NCBI GenBank assembly: GCA_902795135.1
Contig: CADBJW010000026.1
Location: forward strand, 1 to 64,000
Direction: 5' to 3'
Source: an uncultured Eubacteriales bacterium
Lineage (GTDB): Bacteria; Bacillota; Clostridia; Peptostreptococcales; Anaerovoracaceae
DNA length: 64,000 nucleotides
The position numbers and the translations under genes are program-made. Below the pieces are notes generated by a model. That model was not told where the DNA came from. It saw nothing but the letters and a program-made list of their open reading frames with translations, and did not search any database. Below are positions 17,054 through 23,448 of the stretch, piece after piece (position 1 is the first letter of the stretch; each line of letters begins with the position of its first letter).

Positions 17054-17411
17054 GGGGGTGTACTGGTTTCGACGGGGGTGTGGAAACCGGATAAGCGAGC
17101 CGCAGATTGCCTGACTGCGTTAAAACTGGCACGTTAAAGATAAACGCAAAAACTAATAATAATTTCGCACTGGCAGCTTAGTTCTGCCCCGCGCGTCCGC
17201 CTTTGTTCACCTGCAGGCAAAGATCCGGACGTCGATCATGCAGGAAAACCTTGTGCGTGATCCCGGCCGCATAAGGGACTTACGGGATAGCTGATGACAT
17301 AGCCTGCTTTTGGGCGCTGTCTGAGGCGAATCAATAAAACAAAAGCTGCGCTCGGAGAAATTCCAGTGGAAATGCTTTCGGACATGGGTTCGATTCCCAT
17401 CATCTCCACCA
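17054..17411 (+). ncRNA. ssrA: Transfer-messenger RNA
   Basis: 5' GGGGGTG pairs with 3' CATCTCC before ACCA, keeping the G3-U pair needed for alanylation; GGGTTCGATTCCC is the T-arm. The tag frame at 17146-17181 encodes AKTNNNFALAA then TAG, ending in the ALAA degron. The RNA is intact although a prophage begins at its last six bases, so the natural terminator is now at about 52070. Confidence 0.97.
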
Positions 17412-18863
17412 ATTAGAGTTCTGGTCGAACTCGACGAGATCCTCAAGCTCAAGCGGCTCTACGCCGGTAAGATTGAGTTCAATGAGGATCTTTTCGTTTG
17501 TCTTGACGACTTTACGGACAAAGGCTTCAAGTATCCGCTGGACGTACTTTTCATCATCATCAAACGAGAATCCATTCAGGAAAGCAAGAACTCCGTCTTT
17601 CAGAGCATCGGGATCCTGAAGTGGGTCTTTCTTATACGTGCCATTGTTGATGGCGATTTCAGCTTTCAGTTCATCGCGTTCGGCTTCCAGCTCATCAAGT
17701 TTATTCAGAAGAGCATTAGAGCCTGGCCGATGCGATAGATTATACACAAGAGCATCCAGCTGCTTTTCAACTTTGGCCAGACGTTTCTTTGGGTCATCAG
17801 GGGCATCAGAAGAAGCCTGCTGTTTCTTTTGATAATTACATAATTTCTCGGCAACGATATCAAGCATCTCCGGATCCCGGAGAGCATCGGAAACCTCTGT
17901 CGCCACATATGCCTCGAATTGTCTTGCGGGAATCTTTGAGGCATCACAGTCTTTACCGGTACATTTGTAGTAATAATACTTTTTACCACTCTTCCCGGTA
18001 CCGGATACGCCCTTATAATTACTGCAGCAGTTACCACAGAACAATTTGCCTGACAGGTAATACTCTGCACTCTTTGCTTTAGGCGGATGATCTTGTACAA
18101 TTTTCTTCTGAACCATGTAGAATAAATCCTCCGGAACGATGGCAGGCATGCCATCCTCAATAGTTACGTCTGACCATTTATACTCACCTATGTACCGTTT
18201 GCTTGTGAGAAGCCGTTTTATTGCCTGTCCGCTGTGCAAATTGCCTCTGCCGGTGCGAATATCATGTTCGCCAAAATATCGCGAAATTTCCGCAAAATTT
18301 GATCCCTGCATATACATCTCAAAAGCATGGAGCACATGAGGAGCCACATCCGGATCGATCTCATACTGACGATTCTCACCGACACGGTATCCGATCGGAA
18401 TAGTCGAACCGGTAGATTTCTTTTTCAGAGCTGTGTCGTGCATCCCTCGGAGTATCTTCCTGGACAGTTCTTCAGAATAGTACTGCGCCCATCCCTCCAT
18501 CAGTGACTCGAGGAGGACTCCTTCAGGGCCATTAGGAATGTTCTCTGCAGCATACATGATCTTGACGCCGAAATTCTTCAGCTTACGTTTATACAGCACG
18601 CTGTCATATTTGTCTCTGCTGAAGCGGTCGGTAGTATATACGACGAGCACATCAAAAGCGCCGGCCTCTGCATCGCTGATCATCTTCTGGAATTCAGGAC
18701 GACGATCCGTGCGGCCAGTGATATGTCGGTCGGCATAAATACCGACCAGCTGTAGTTTATTCTTTTTTATGAATGCCTTGCACTCGCGAACCTGGCCTTC
18801 GATGGACTGATCGTTCTGGCCGGACCCGGCAGAGTAACGTGCATAGATTACAGCTCTTTCCAT
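17400..18863 (-). CDS. Large serine recombinase (integrase)
   Basis: 487 residues. The N-terminal resolvase domain has the nucleophile Ser11 in YARYS; a recombinase domain and zinc ribbon follow (CGNC...C.GKDC at about 270-310) and then a coiled coil (about 355-410) that controls the direction of recombination. It catalyses attP x attB integration into ssrA. The last codons (NWWR, TGA) lie inside the tmRNA acceptor end. In the excised circle the frame would instead read on through the attP arm for about 22 more residues to a stop at 51990. Confidence 0.93.
   Translation of the reverse strand: MERAVIYARYSAGSGQNDQSIEGQVRECKAFIKKNKLQLVGIYADRHITGRTDRRPEFQKMISDAEAGAFDVLVVYTTDRFSRDKYDSVLYKRKLKNFGVKIMYAAENIPNGPEGVLLESLMEGWAQYYSEELSRKILRGMHDTALKKKSTGSTIPIGYRVGENRQYEIDPDVAPHVLHAFEMYMQGSNFAEISRYFGEHDIRTGRGNLHSGQAIKRLLTSKRYIGEYKWSDVTIEDGMPAIVPEDLFYMVQKKIVQDHPPKAKSAEYYLSGKLFCGNCCSNYKGVSGTGKSGKKYYYYKCTGKDCDASKIPARQFEAYVATEVSDALRDPEMLDIVAEKLCNYQKKQQASSDAPDDPKKRLAKVEKQLDALVYNLSHRPGSNALLNKLDELEAERDELKAEIAINNGTYKKDPLQDPDALKDGVLAFLNGFSFDDDEKYVQRILEAFVRKVVKTNEKILIELNLTGVEPLELEDLVEFDQNSNWWR
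17406..17430. other. attL: core CCACCA plus phage arm
   Basis: Core CCACCA (17406-17411) is the end of tmRNA. AGTTC (17417-17421) and GGTCGAAC (17423-17430) on the phage side are inverted relative to GAACT and GTTCGACC beside attR. Confidence 0.75.
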
Positions 18864-18881
18864 AATCGTTAATCGCGGCTA

Positions 18882-18986
18882 TTATCTTTTTTCTTCCTGT
18901 TCCTGTTCTGTGCGGGCCTTGATATCATAGGCAACGCCATTATATGTGCCGCGTCTGCGGAACGGGTATTCAGTTTTATTTGCCAT
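18882..18986 (-). CDS. Small protein upstream of the integrase (34 aa)
   Basis: Short frame beginning MANKTEYPFRRRGTYNGVAY and ending in a Glu-rich basic tail. It lies just before the integrase on the same strand, where recombination directionality factors or small regulators are often found. The ribosome site (TGGATATC) is weak. Function and even translation are uncertain. Confidence 0.45.
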   Translation of the reverse strand: MANKTEYPFRRRGTYNGVAYDIKARTEQEQEEKR

Positions 18987-19024
18987 GATATCCAAAAATG
19001 TTTATTAAGAATGCATCAACCCCA

Positions 19025-19052
19025 TTGCATATTTGGCGGGATAGGTTATAAT
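19025..19052 (+). promoter_or_regulatory. Promoter of the structured RNA
   Basis: TATAAT at 19047-19052 with TTGCAT 16 nt upstream. The predicted start lies at about 19059, immediately before the first arm of the closing helix. Confidence 0.6.
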
Positions 19053-19058
19053 ATTTGT

Positions 19059-19148
19059 AGAAGTTAACTCGTGAAGGATGAAAGCTGGGTTCCCGAATGG
19101 GAGTAGGCGTAAGCCAAGAATTCCTTTGCTCCTGGGGTTAACTTTTTT
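19059..19148 (+). ncRNA. Putative structured small RNA convergent with the HEPN gene
   Basis: About 90 nt. AAGTTAAC (19061-19068) pairs perfectly with GTTAACTT (19137-19144), which runs straight into TTTT, so the closing helix doubles as terminator. Inside it GAAGGA pairs with TCCTTT, CCC-GAAT-GGG and GGC-GTAA-GCC form small hairpins (the latter a GNRA loop). It has its own -10 box. Its 3' end overlaps the last bases of the HEPN gene on the opposite strand. A 41-codon frame from 19078 exists but lacks ribosome-site spacing. Confidence 0.65.
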
Positions 19149-20139
19149 CTTTGCTGAGATTCTCACGAAGCACCTCTATGATATGATTGGGGTTTTTTAG
19201 AATCTCCTCATAAATCAAGTCAATAACATGAATTGAGTAGCTGTACGTGGGATTAGCATAGATTCTATTGATGAAACAATATTTTTCGTCAGTTTTGAGA
19301 TTGTAGTAATCACAAAATAGACGAAAATGGTAATCGTTGAATTTTTTGGGCTCGCCCTTAAACATTAATGTGACACCGTCTTTAGCAAGTCTTCGATTTA
19401 TTTCAGAACAGCACTTTTTACAGGTGTATTTATGTGTTTCATTAGGATTCCTGACGTCACGTACGATTTTCACTTTCCCTTCTGACTGGGAATCTATGGC
19501 AACAGTGGCCGATGCTTCATTTTTATTTTTCGTAAGATAATAACGGTGATCCACACGGATTGCAAAATCTGCATTCCCGGTTTCAATATCAGAAGACAAT
19601 TCTTCATTAAGAGCAATCAGTTTGTTGGCTATCTCTTTAGGATAACGAGCACGGAGTTCTTCGTTGTTGAAGGACGATGTGGAAACAGATAGCGTAAGAA
19701 AACTTTGAGATATATCTTTTGTAACATCTTCGCCGTGGAACTCCATCATCTTTCTGACATAATTAAAAACGCAGGCCTGAAAAAGTGGAATATAGATAAT
19801 CTCATACTCTTCAGTAATAAAATGTGTACTCGTATTCCTAAGATCGATGATTCGTTCCAGATTGAGTCGTAAAGGAGCTTTTTCATTTGTAAAAACCTTT
19901 TGAATGCAGTTTTCGAGAGAAAGAGTCCTCTCGGGATGGTCTTTGTAGTAAATACTGGACTCACCGAAAGTTTTTATCATATATGCTTTGAGCATAAGCT
20001 CCCAGGCATTGCAAATAAACAAGCTGAATCCTTCAACTCGATAACGAAGAGTCGGTTTATTGTACAACTCTATAGCAAGCATAAAGGCTTCTTTTGATTT
20101 TTCTATAAGCTTTGATTCGATACTGTTCATTTTCTCCAT
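19138..20139 (-). CDS. DUF3644-like HEPN protein, probable defence or abortive-infection gene
   Basis: 333 residues. The N-terminal helical part (RYRVEGFSLFICNAWELMLKAY in parts) resembles DUF3644, and RNTSTH at residues 101-106 fits the HEPN RNase motif R-x4-H. A Cys pair (CKKCC, about residue 240) could bind metal. HEPN proteins of this kind cleave RNA in toxin-antitoxin and phage-defence systems. It sits between integrase and repressor, the usual cargo slot of prophages, with a structured RNA at its 3' end. No protein antitoxin is evident. Confidence 0.7.
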   Translation of the reverse strand: MEKMNSIESKLIEKSKEAFMLAIELYNKPTLRYRVEGFSLFICNAWELMLKAYMIKTFGESSIYYKDHPERTLSLENCIQKVFTNEKAPLRLNLERIIDLRNTSTHFITEEYEIIYIPLFQACVFNYVRKMMEFHGEDVTKDISQSFLTLSVSTSSFNNEELRARYPKEIANKLIALNEELSSDIETGNADFAIRVDHRYYLTKNKNEASATVAIDSQSEGKVKIVRDVRNPNETHKYTCKKCCSEINRRLAKDGVTLMFKGEPKKFNDYHFRLFCDYYNLKTDEKYCFINRIYANPTYSYSIHVIDLIYEEILKNPNHIIEVLRENLSKEKS

Positions 20140-20160
20140 CTCCTAATAATTAACAACTAT

Positions 20161-20559
20161 CTATGCACTCTCCTCGCCAGATCCAGATCCAGAACCTTTC
20201 CCCCTGTCAAGAGAATAACGACCGGAAGCGACGAGGTCGGAGGTATACTCGCAGACCTTATCCTGGCCGTCGTCGTTCAGCTGGCGGAACAAGGTCATGA
20301 GCGACTTTTCCTTTGAACTATCTTCGTCTTGTGGAATGGTGGCGGTGACGGGTTCTTCATCATACCAACCAAGAATGTAGGAGGCCTTCGTACCAAGTAT
20401 GTCTGCAATCATTTTCAAGTTCTCAATTTTCATACTTGCTATATCATTGTTTTCGTATCGGTATATTGTAGAAGGCGAAACACCGATTTTATCAGCAATA
20501 TACTCAGCAGATATGCCAAGGCTTTTTCGCATTATCTTAATTCTTTCACCAGCATTCAT
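20161..20559 (-). CDS. cI-like phage repressor (XRE-family HTH)
   Basis: 132 residues from MNAGERIKIM, chosen because CAGGAGGATTGTT precedes it; the upstream open frame is not coding. HTH_3 domain at residues 4-60 (LGISAEYIADKIGVSPSTIYRYENN). The C-terminal part is short, without a LexA-type peptidase, and ends in a Gly/Ser run (GKGSGSGSGEE). It should bind the CTTGCA-type operators in the divergent region and maintain lysogeny. Confidence 0.9.
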   Translation of the reverse strand: MNAGERIKIMRKSLGISAEYIADKIGVSPSTIYRYENNDIASMKIENLKMIADILGTKASYILGWYDEEPVTATIPQDEDSSKEKSLMTLFRQLNDDGQDKVCEYTSDLVASGRYSLDRGKGSGSGSGEESA

Positions 20560-20601
20560 AATAACAATCCTCCTGTCTTTACAGATTATCTTATTATAGC
20601 A

Positions 20602-20713
20602 CTTGCAAATATGCAAGTAACAATAATAAAGAAAAATCGCAAAAAAGCGAGAAGTTATGTTGACATGTTGCATTTATGCGAGTAAAATAAAGAAAAAATC
20701 GCATTTATGCAAG
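20602..20713. promoter_or_regulatory. Lysogeny switch: divergent promoters with three operators
   Basis: 16-bp sites O1 CTTGCAAATATGCAAG (20602-20617), O2 GTTGCATTTATGCGAG (20667-20682) and O3 ATCGCATTTATGCAAG (20698-20713). The rightward promoter is TTGACA (20660-20665), 17 bp, TAAAAT (20683-20688), and O2 fills its spacer. The leftward promoter has TATAAT on the minus strand at 20593-20598 with O1 upstream of it. Confidence 0.85.
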
Positions 20714-20725
20714 AAAGGAGAAAGC

Positions 20726-20941
20726 ATGAACGTCGCAAAGATGAAAGAGTTTATGAAAAAACATAATTTATCGCCTAATGATATGGCTGAAGCGGCAGAC
20801 ATCAATGTGGCTACATGGTTCAGGAAGGTCAACAGAGAAGGAGATACCATTACAGTCAGAGAAATGAATGCAATCATTAAAGCTTTTAATATATCTAAAG
20901 CTGAAGCGGCAGATATTTTTTTTAATGAAAAACTCGCATAA
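20726..20941 (+). CDS. Cro-like / early XRE-type regulator
   Basis: 71 residues. Helix-turn-helix of phage type (LSPNDMAEAADINVATWFRKVN). AAAGGAGAAAGC precedes the ATG. It is divergent from the cI-like repressor, the first gene of the rightward operon. Its final codons overlap a fourth operator at 20933. Confidence 0.85.
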   Translation: MNVAKMKEFMKKHNLSPNDMAEAADINVATWFRKVNREGDTITVREMNAIIKAFNISKAEAADIFFNEKLA

Positions 20942-20948
20942 ACGCAAG
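20933..20948. promoter_or_regulatory. Fourth operator (O4)
   Basis: CTCGCATAAACGCAAG matches the O1-O3 consensus CTYGCAWWWATGCRAG at most positions. It overlaps the end of the cro-like gene. Confidence 0.6.
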
Positions 20949-20973
20949 AAATGAAATTATAGAGGTCATAGAA

Positions 20974-21123
20974 ATGGCAAAAGCGATAATCAACCCAGAC
21001 AGGGTAATAACCATAGAAGACGAACTTATAGAAGATTTAGCCATGAGCAAATTACTCGTCTACGTCAAGGAGGCGATGGACGCAAAGGCAGCTCAGGAGC
21101 AACGAAAGGAGAAAACGTCATGA
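20974..21123 (+). CDS. Small phage protein (49 aa)
   Basis: Frame MAKAIINPDRVITIEDELIE and so on, acidic then helical. AGAGGTCATAGAA precedes the ATG. Its TGA overlaps the next ATG (ATGA), typical of a tightly packed early operon. Unknown function. Confidence 0.6.
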   Translation: MAKAIINPDRVITIEDELIEDLAMSKLLVYVKEAMDAKAAQEQRKEKTS

Positions 21124-21218
21124 GAACGGAAAGATTCAATGCGCTTGCAGGAGCGGTGTTGCTGCTCCTGTTCATCTTTATCACAGGATTGGGCAATCAT
21201 CTTATCGACGGATTATAG
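21120..21218 (+). CDS. Single-pass membrane peptide (32 aa)
   Basis: MRTERFNALAGAVLLLLFIF followed by a short polar end: a basic N-terminus and one membrane helix. AAAGGAGAAAACGTC is an excellent ribosome site. Possibly a superinfection-exclusion or regulatory peptide; no family recognised. Confidence 0.6.
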   Translation: MRTERFNALAGAVLLLLFIFITGLGNHLIDGL

Positions 21219-21220
21219 GA

Positions 21221-21451
21221 ATGAGATTCCCTGGAGACAAACCGCAGTGGCAGGTCATGGCCGATGAGGCCGCGGAAGCGGAAGTGAACCGGAGAATAGA
21301 GCGCCAGTTGATCGGCAAACGCCTTCCGGAGCGGAGTTACATCATAGAAATGATGAGGAGAAGATATGCGCGATACGGAAAACAAGCAGGTGATATGCAG
21401 GTACCTTCTTTGGACACTGCAGAAAACGAGAGGACTGACGGATCTGATTGA
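21221..21451 (+). CDS. Hypothetical early phage protein
   Basis: 76 residues, basic and helical in its first 50 (EVNRRIERQLIGKRLPERSYIIEMMRRRYARY). TATAGGA precedes the start. Its last 86 bases overlap the next gene, which has a better ribosome site, so the C-terminus may be incidental. Confidence 0.5.
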   Translation: MRFPGDKPQWQVMADEAAEAEVNRRIERQLIGKRLPERSYIIEMMRRRYARYGKQAGDMQVPSLDTAENERTDGSD

Positions 21452-21590
21452 TCTCCGCTACGACGAGAAGAGAGGGATCGTAGAGGCCGTGACCTGGAGA
21501 AACGGTCAGATGGAAAAGAAAAAGGAAATCAACGTTGAGGCAGACAGCGGCATAGCGATGATCAAAGACATCATCCGGGCGCTGGAATAG
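21366..21590 (+). CDS. Hypothetical early phage protein
   Basis: 74 residues (LRYDEKRGIVEAVTWRNGQMEKKKEINVEAD): a small alpha/beta protein with a DUF-like look. GAGGAGAAGAT precedes the ATG. Unknown function. Confidence 0.65.
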   Translation: MRDTENKQVICRYLLWTLQKTRGLTDLIDLRYDEKRGIVEAVTWRNGQMEKKKEINVEADSGIAMIKDIIRALE

Positions 21591-21599
21591 GAGGAAGGA

Positions 21600-21992
21600 A
21601 TGCAGGATATGGAGAACATGAAGAACTTCATTGGAAGATGCAACAACTGCGGCAGAGAGCAGAGTACGTTTGCCGTTTCGCAGAAGATAGCAGACAGAAT
21701 GGTTACAGAAAATTGCGACTGCAAGGGCGGTGACATCAAAGAAAAGAGGATCCTGATGCACCGGCAGCTGAATACGTTATGCGGGGAAGAAGCACCGGAC
21801 TACGGATTTGAAGCAGTCCGTCCAGGAACATATGATGTGATACTCGATATAGCGGATCTGGTCGTCGAAGGGAAAATACAGACAGCAACCTTCAAGATAG
21901 ACGGGACTACGATCTCCATGTCAAATGCCGGAGGCAAGATCCGCGCAAAGCGCTCGCAGAAAATCGAGCAGGGAGGGAACATTGAGCAGTAA
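21600..21992 (+). CDS. Zinc-finger-like phage protein
   Basis: 130 residues. CNNCG (about 14-18) and C.CKGG (about 39-43) could form a zinc site; the C-terminal half is beta-rich (GTYDVILDIADLVVEGKIQTATFKIDGTT in parts) and ends basic. AATAGGAGGAA precedes the ATG. Unknown function. Confidence 0.65.
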   Translation: MQDMENMKNFIGRCNNCGREQSTFAVSQKIADRMVTENCDCKGGDIKEKRILMHRQLNTLCGEEAPDYGFEAVRPGTYDVILDIADLVVEGKIQTATFKIDGTTISMSNAGGKIRAKRSQKIEQGGNIEQ

Positions 21993-22356
21993 TAATTATT
22001 ACCAGACTTGTCCGTTCCCAAAACCAGGAAAGACAAAGAAGAACAAGGCTCAGAACGGATATAAAGATAAGCCGAACAGATACTGCTGGTACTGCGGTAA
22101 AGATTATGCAGAACGCCATGAGGTGTTTTCAGGTCCGTTCCGGGAGATTTCCATTGAACTTGGGTTTCAGGTCGATGTCTGTCCGGCACATCATCGAATG
22201 CTGCATCAGTCTGCAGACAGTTGGGCGAAAATTGAAAACTGTAAATGGGCGATGTATTACCAACAGAAATGGGAAGAAGAACAGATCGCTGGTGGCATGG
22301 ATCCGGAGACTGTCAGAGAAGCCTGGATCGACATGATGGGGAGGAATTACCTGTGA
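21982..22356 (+). CDS. HNH/recombination-nuclease-like protein (DUF968-like)
   Basis: 124 residues from TTG at 21982 (GGAGGG ribosome site), overlapping the previous stop by 11 bases. RYCWYCGK...ERHEVFSGPFREISIELGF...CPAHHRMLHQ has the CxxC, HE and HH..H spacing of HNH-type nucleases found in phage recombination or packaging regions. Confidence 0.75.
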   Translation: MSSNNYYQTCPFPKPGKTKKNKAQNGYKDKPNRYCWYCGKDYAERHEVFSGPFREISIELGFQVDVCPAHHRMLHQSADSWAKIENCKWAMYYQQKWEEEQIAGGMDPETVREAWIDMMGRNYL

Positions 22357-22781
22357 TGTACAGATTCGAAGCAGAGAGACAACAGCATATTGCGCAGTAC
22401 GGATCGTTTCTGTATTGCCCGGAACGCGATGTCCTCTGCAGCTATATGGAAGATACGTGGAAGACAGGCTGCAGATGCAGTCGAAGGCCATGTGTTCTGG
22501 AAGATCCGGAATACATTTCATTGAAGAAAAGACAGGAAGAGACTGTCGCTCAGCGGAGTGCGGCAGAAAAAAGATACCGTGAGGAAGAAAAGGATGCAGC
22601 TCCGATCAGGATGCAGAGCAAGTCATGGGAAGTCCTGCAGGAGGAAAAGATACGCAGACTGGAGGAAGAATCCAGACAGGCATACAGAAGGAACAGGCCA
22701 AGAGTCGGAGAAGCGAAGCTTCATGAGGCGATCATGATGCGCAGGGAACTGCGAAGGAGAAAGGAAGAAAGAATCATATGA
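22356..22781 (+). CDS. Hypothetical phage protein with Cys cluster and basic coiled coil
   Basis: 141 residues. An N-terminal cluster (CPERDVLC...CRCSRRPC) suggests metal binding; the rest is a highly charged helix rich in Arg, Glu and Lys. Start could also be GTG at 22353, better placed after GGGGAGGAA. No family recognised. Confidence 0.6.
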   Translation: MYRFEAERQQHIAQYGSFLYCPERDVLCSYMEDTWKTGCRCSRRPCVLEDPEYISLKKRQEETVAQRSAAEKRYREEEKDAAPIRMQSKSWEVLQEEKIRRLEEESRQAYRRNRPRVGEAKLHEAIMMRRELRRRKEERII

Positions 22782-23116
22782 ACGAAGTGAAAAAGATTTA
22801 TCTGTCAGGTCCGATATCTGGAAGGCCTGAAGCAGAAGTGGACATGCACTTCAAACGTGCCGGCTGGAGACTTACAGAAGAAATGGAAAAGCAGCATCAG
22901 AAAGTGCAGATCATCTCACCAGCGGCACTGAGCTACATGGATCTGGAATGGGATTCATATATGCAGATCGCCAGGACCATCCTGAAAGATGCAACGATCG
23001 ATGGCATGTGCTTACTGAGAGGATGGGAAAAGTCAATAGGCTGCAACATGGAAGTCGCATGGGCCAAAGCAGCGGGGCTGCCAATCATATATGAGGCGGG
23101 AGCAAAACAAATATAA
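22778..23116 (+). CDS. DUF4406 / nucleoside deoxyribosyltransferase-like protein
   Basis: 112 residues. KKIYLSGPISGRPEAE at the N-terminus and GWEKSIGCNMEVAWAKAAGLPIIY at the C-terminus match the DUF4406 fold related to nucleoside 2-deoxyribosyltransferases. In phages it may act in nucleotide metabolism. It overlaps the previous gene by 4 bases. Confidence 0.8.
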   Translation: MNEVKKIYLSGPISGRPEAEVDMHFKRAGWRLTEEMEKQHQKVQIISPAALSYMDLEWDSYMQIARTILKDATIDGMCLLRGWEKSIGCNMEVAWAKAAGLPIIYEAGAKQI

Positions 23117-23128
23117 GAAAGGATGAGG

Positions 23129-23437
23129 ATGATGTTTGAAATCGAAAAACGAAAATTGCAAGAAGAGGCTGGCGAAGACAGGTTCCTCCGAATGATGGCC
23201 GCGCAGACCATCGAGCTTATGGAGGAGCGGGGGTCCGCCGGTCTTGTCATGGAAGCAGGAAAAACTCTGGCGGATCTGAAGAAGATCTTCGATAAATTTG
23301 CCGGAGAACACAAAAACGGGAGACAGGCAGTGATCATGCCGGACGAAGCGGCGGAGATGATATGTGACTACTACGAGATCAGCGAAACCAGTAGGAAGAA
23401 ATCGTCAGGCCACCTGGATATCATGGATCTGCTGTAG
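23129..23437 (+). CDS. PcfK-like protein
   Basis: 102 residues from the ATG best spaced from AGAAAGG; ATGs at 23123 and 23132 are alternatives. Helical, ending SSGHLDIMDLL, as PcfK proteins end in an acidic-hydrophobic tail. The PcfJ-like gene follows 11 bases later. The pair is known from conjugative plasmids such as pCF10 and from phages; function unknown. Confidence 0.55.
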   Translation: MMFEIEKRKLQEEAGEDRFLRMMAAQTIELMEERGSAGLVMEAGKTLADLKKIFDKFAGEHKNGRQAVIMPDEAAEMICDYYEISETSRKKSSGHLDIMDLL

Positions 23438-23448
23438 GAGGTAAAGAG

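Noticed and set aside
17054-17411. ssrA inactivated by the prophage
   Set aside because: The acceptor stem, CCA and tag frame are all intact; only the terminator is displaced.
19078-19203. A 41-codon frame (MKAGFPNGSRRK...) inside the structured RNA
   Set aside because: The purine-rich GAAGG touches the ATG, too close for a ribosome site, and the frame continues antisense into the HEPN gene. The helix and terminator explain the sequence better.
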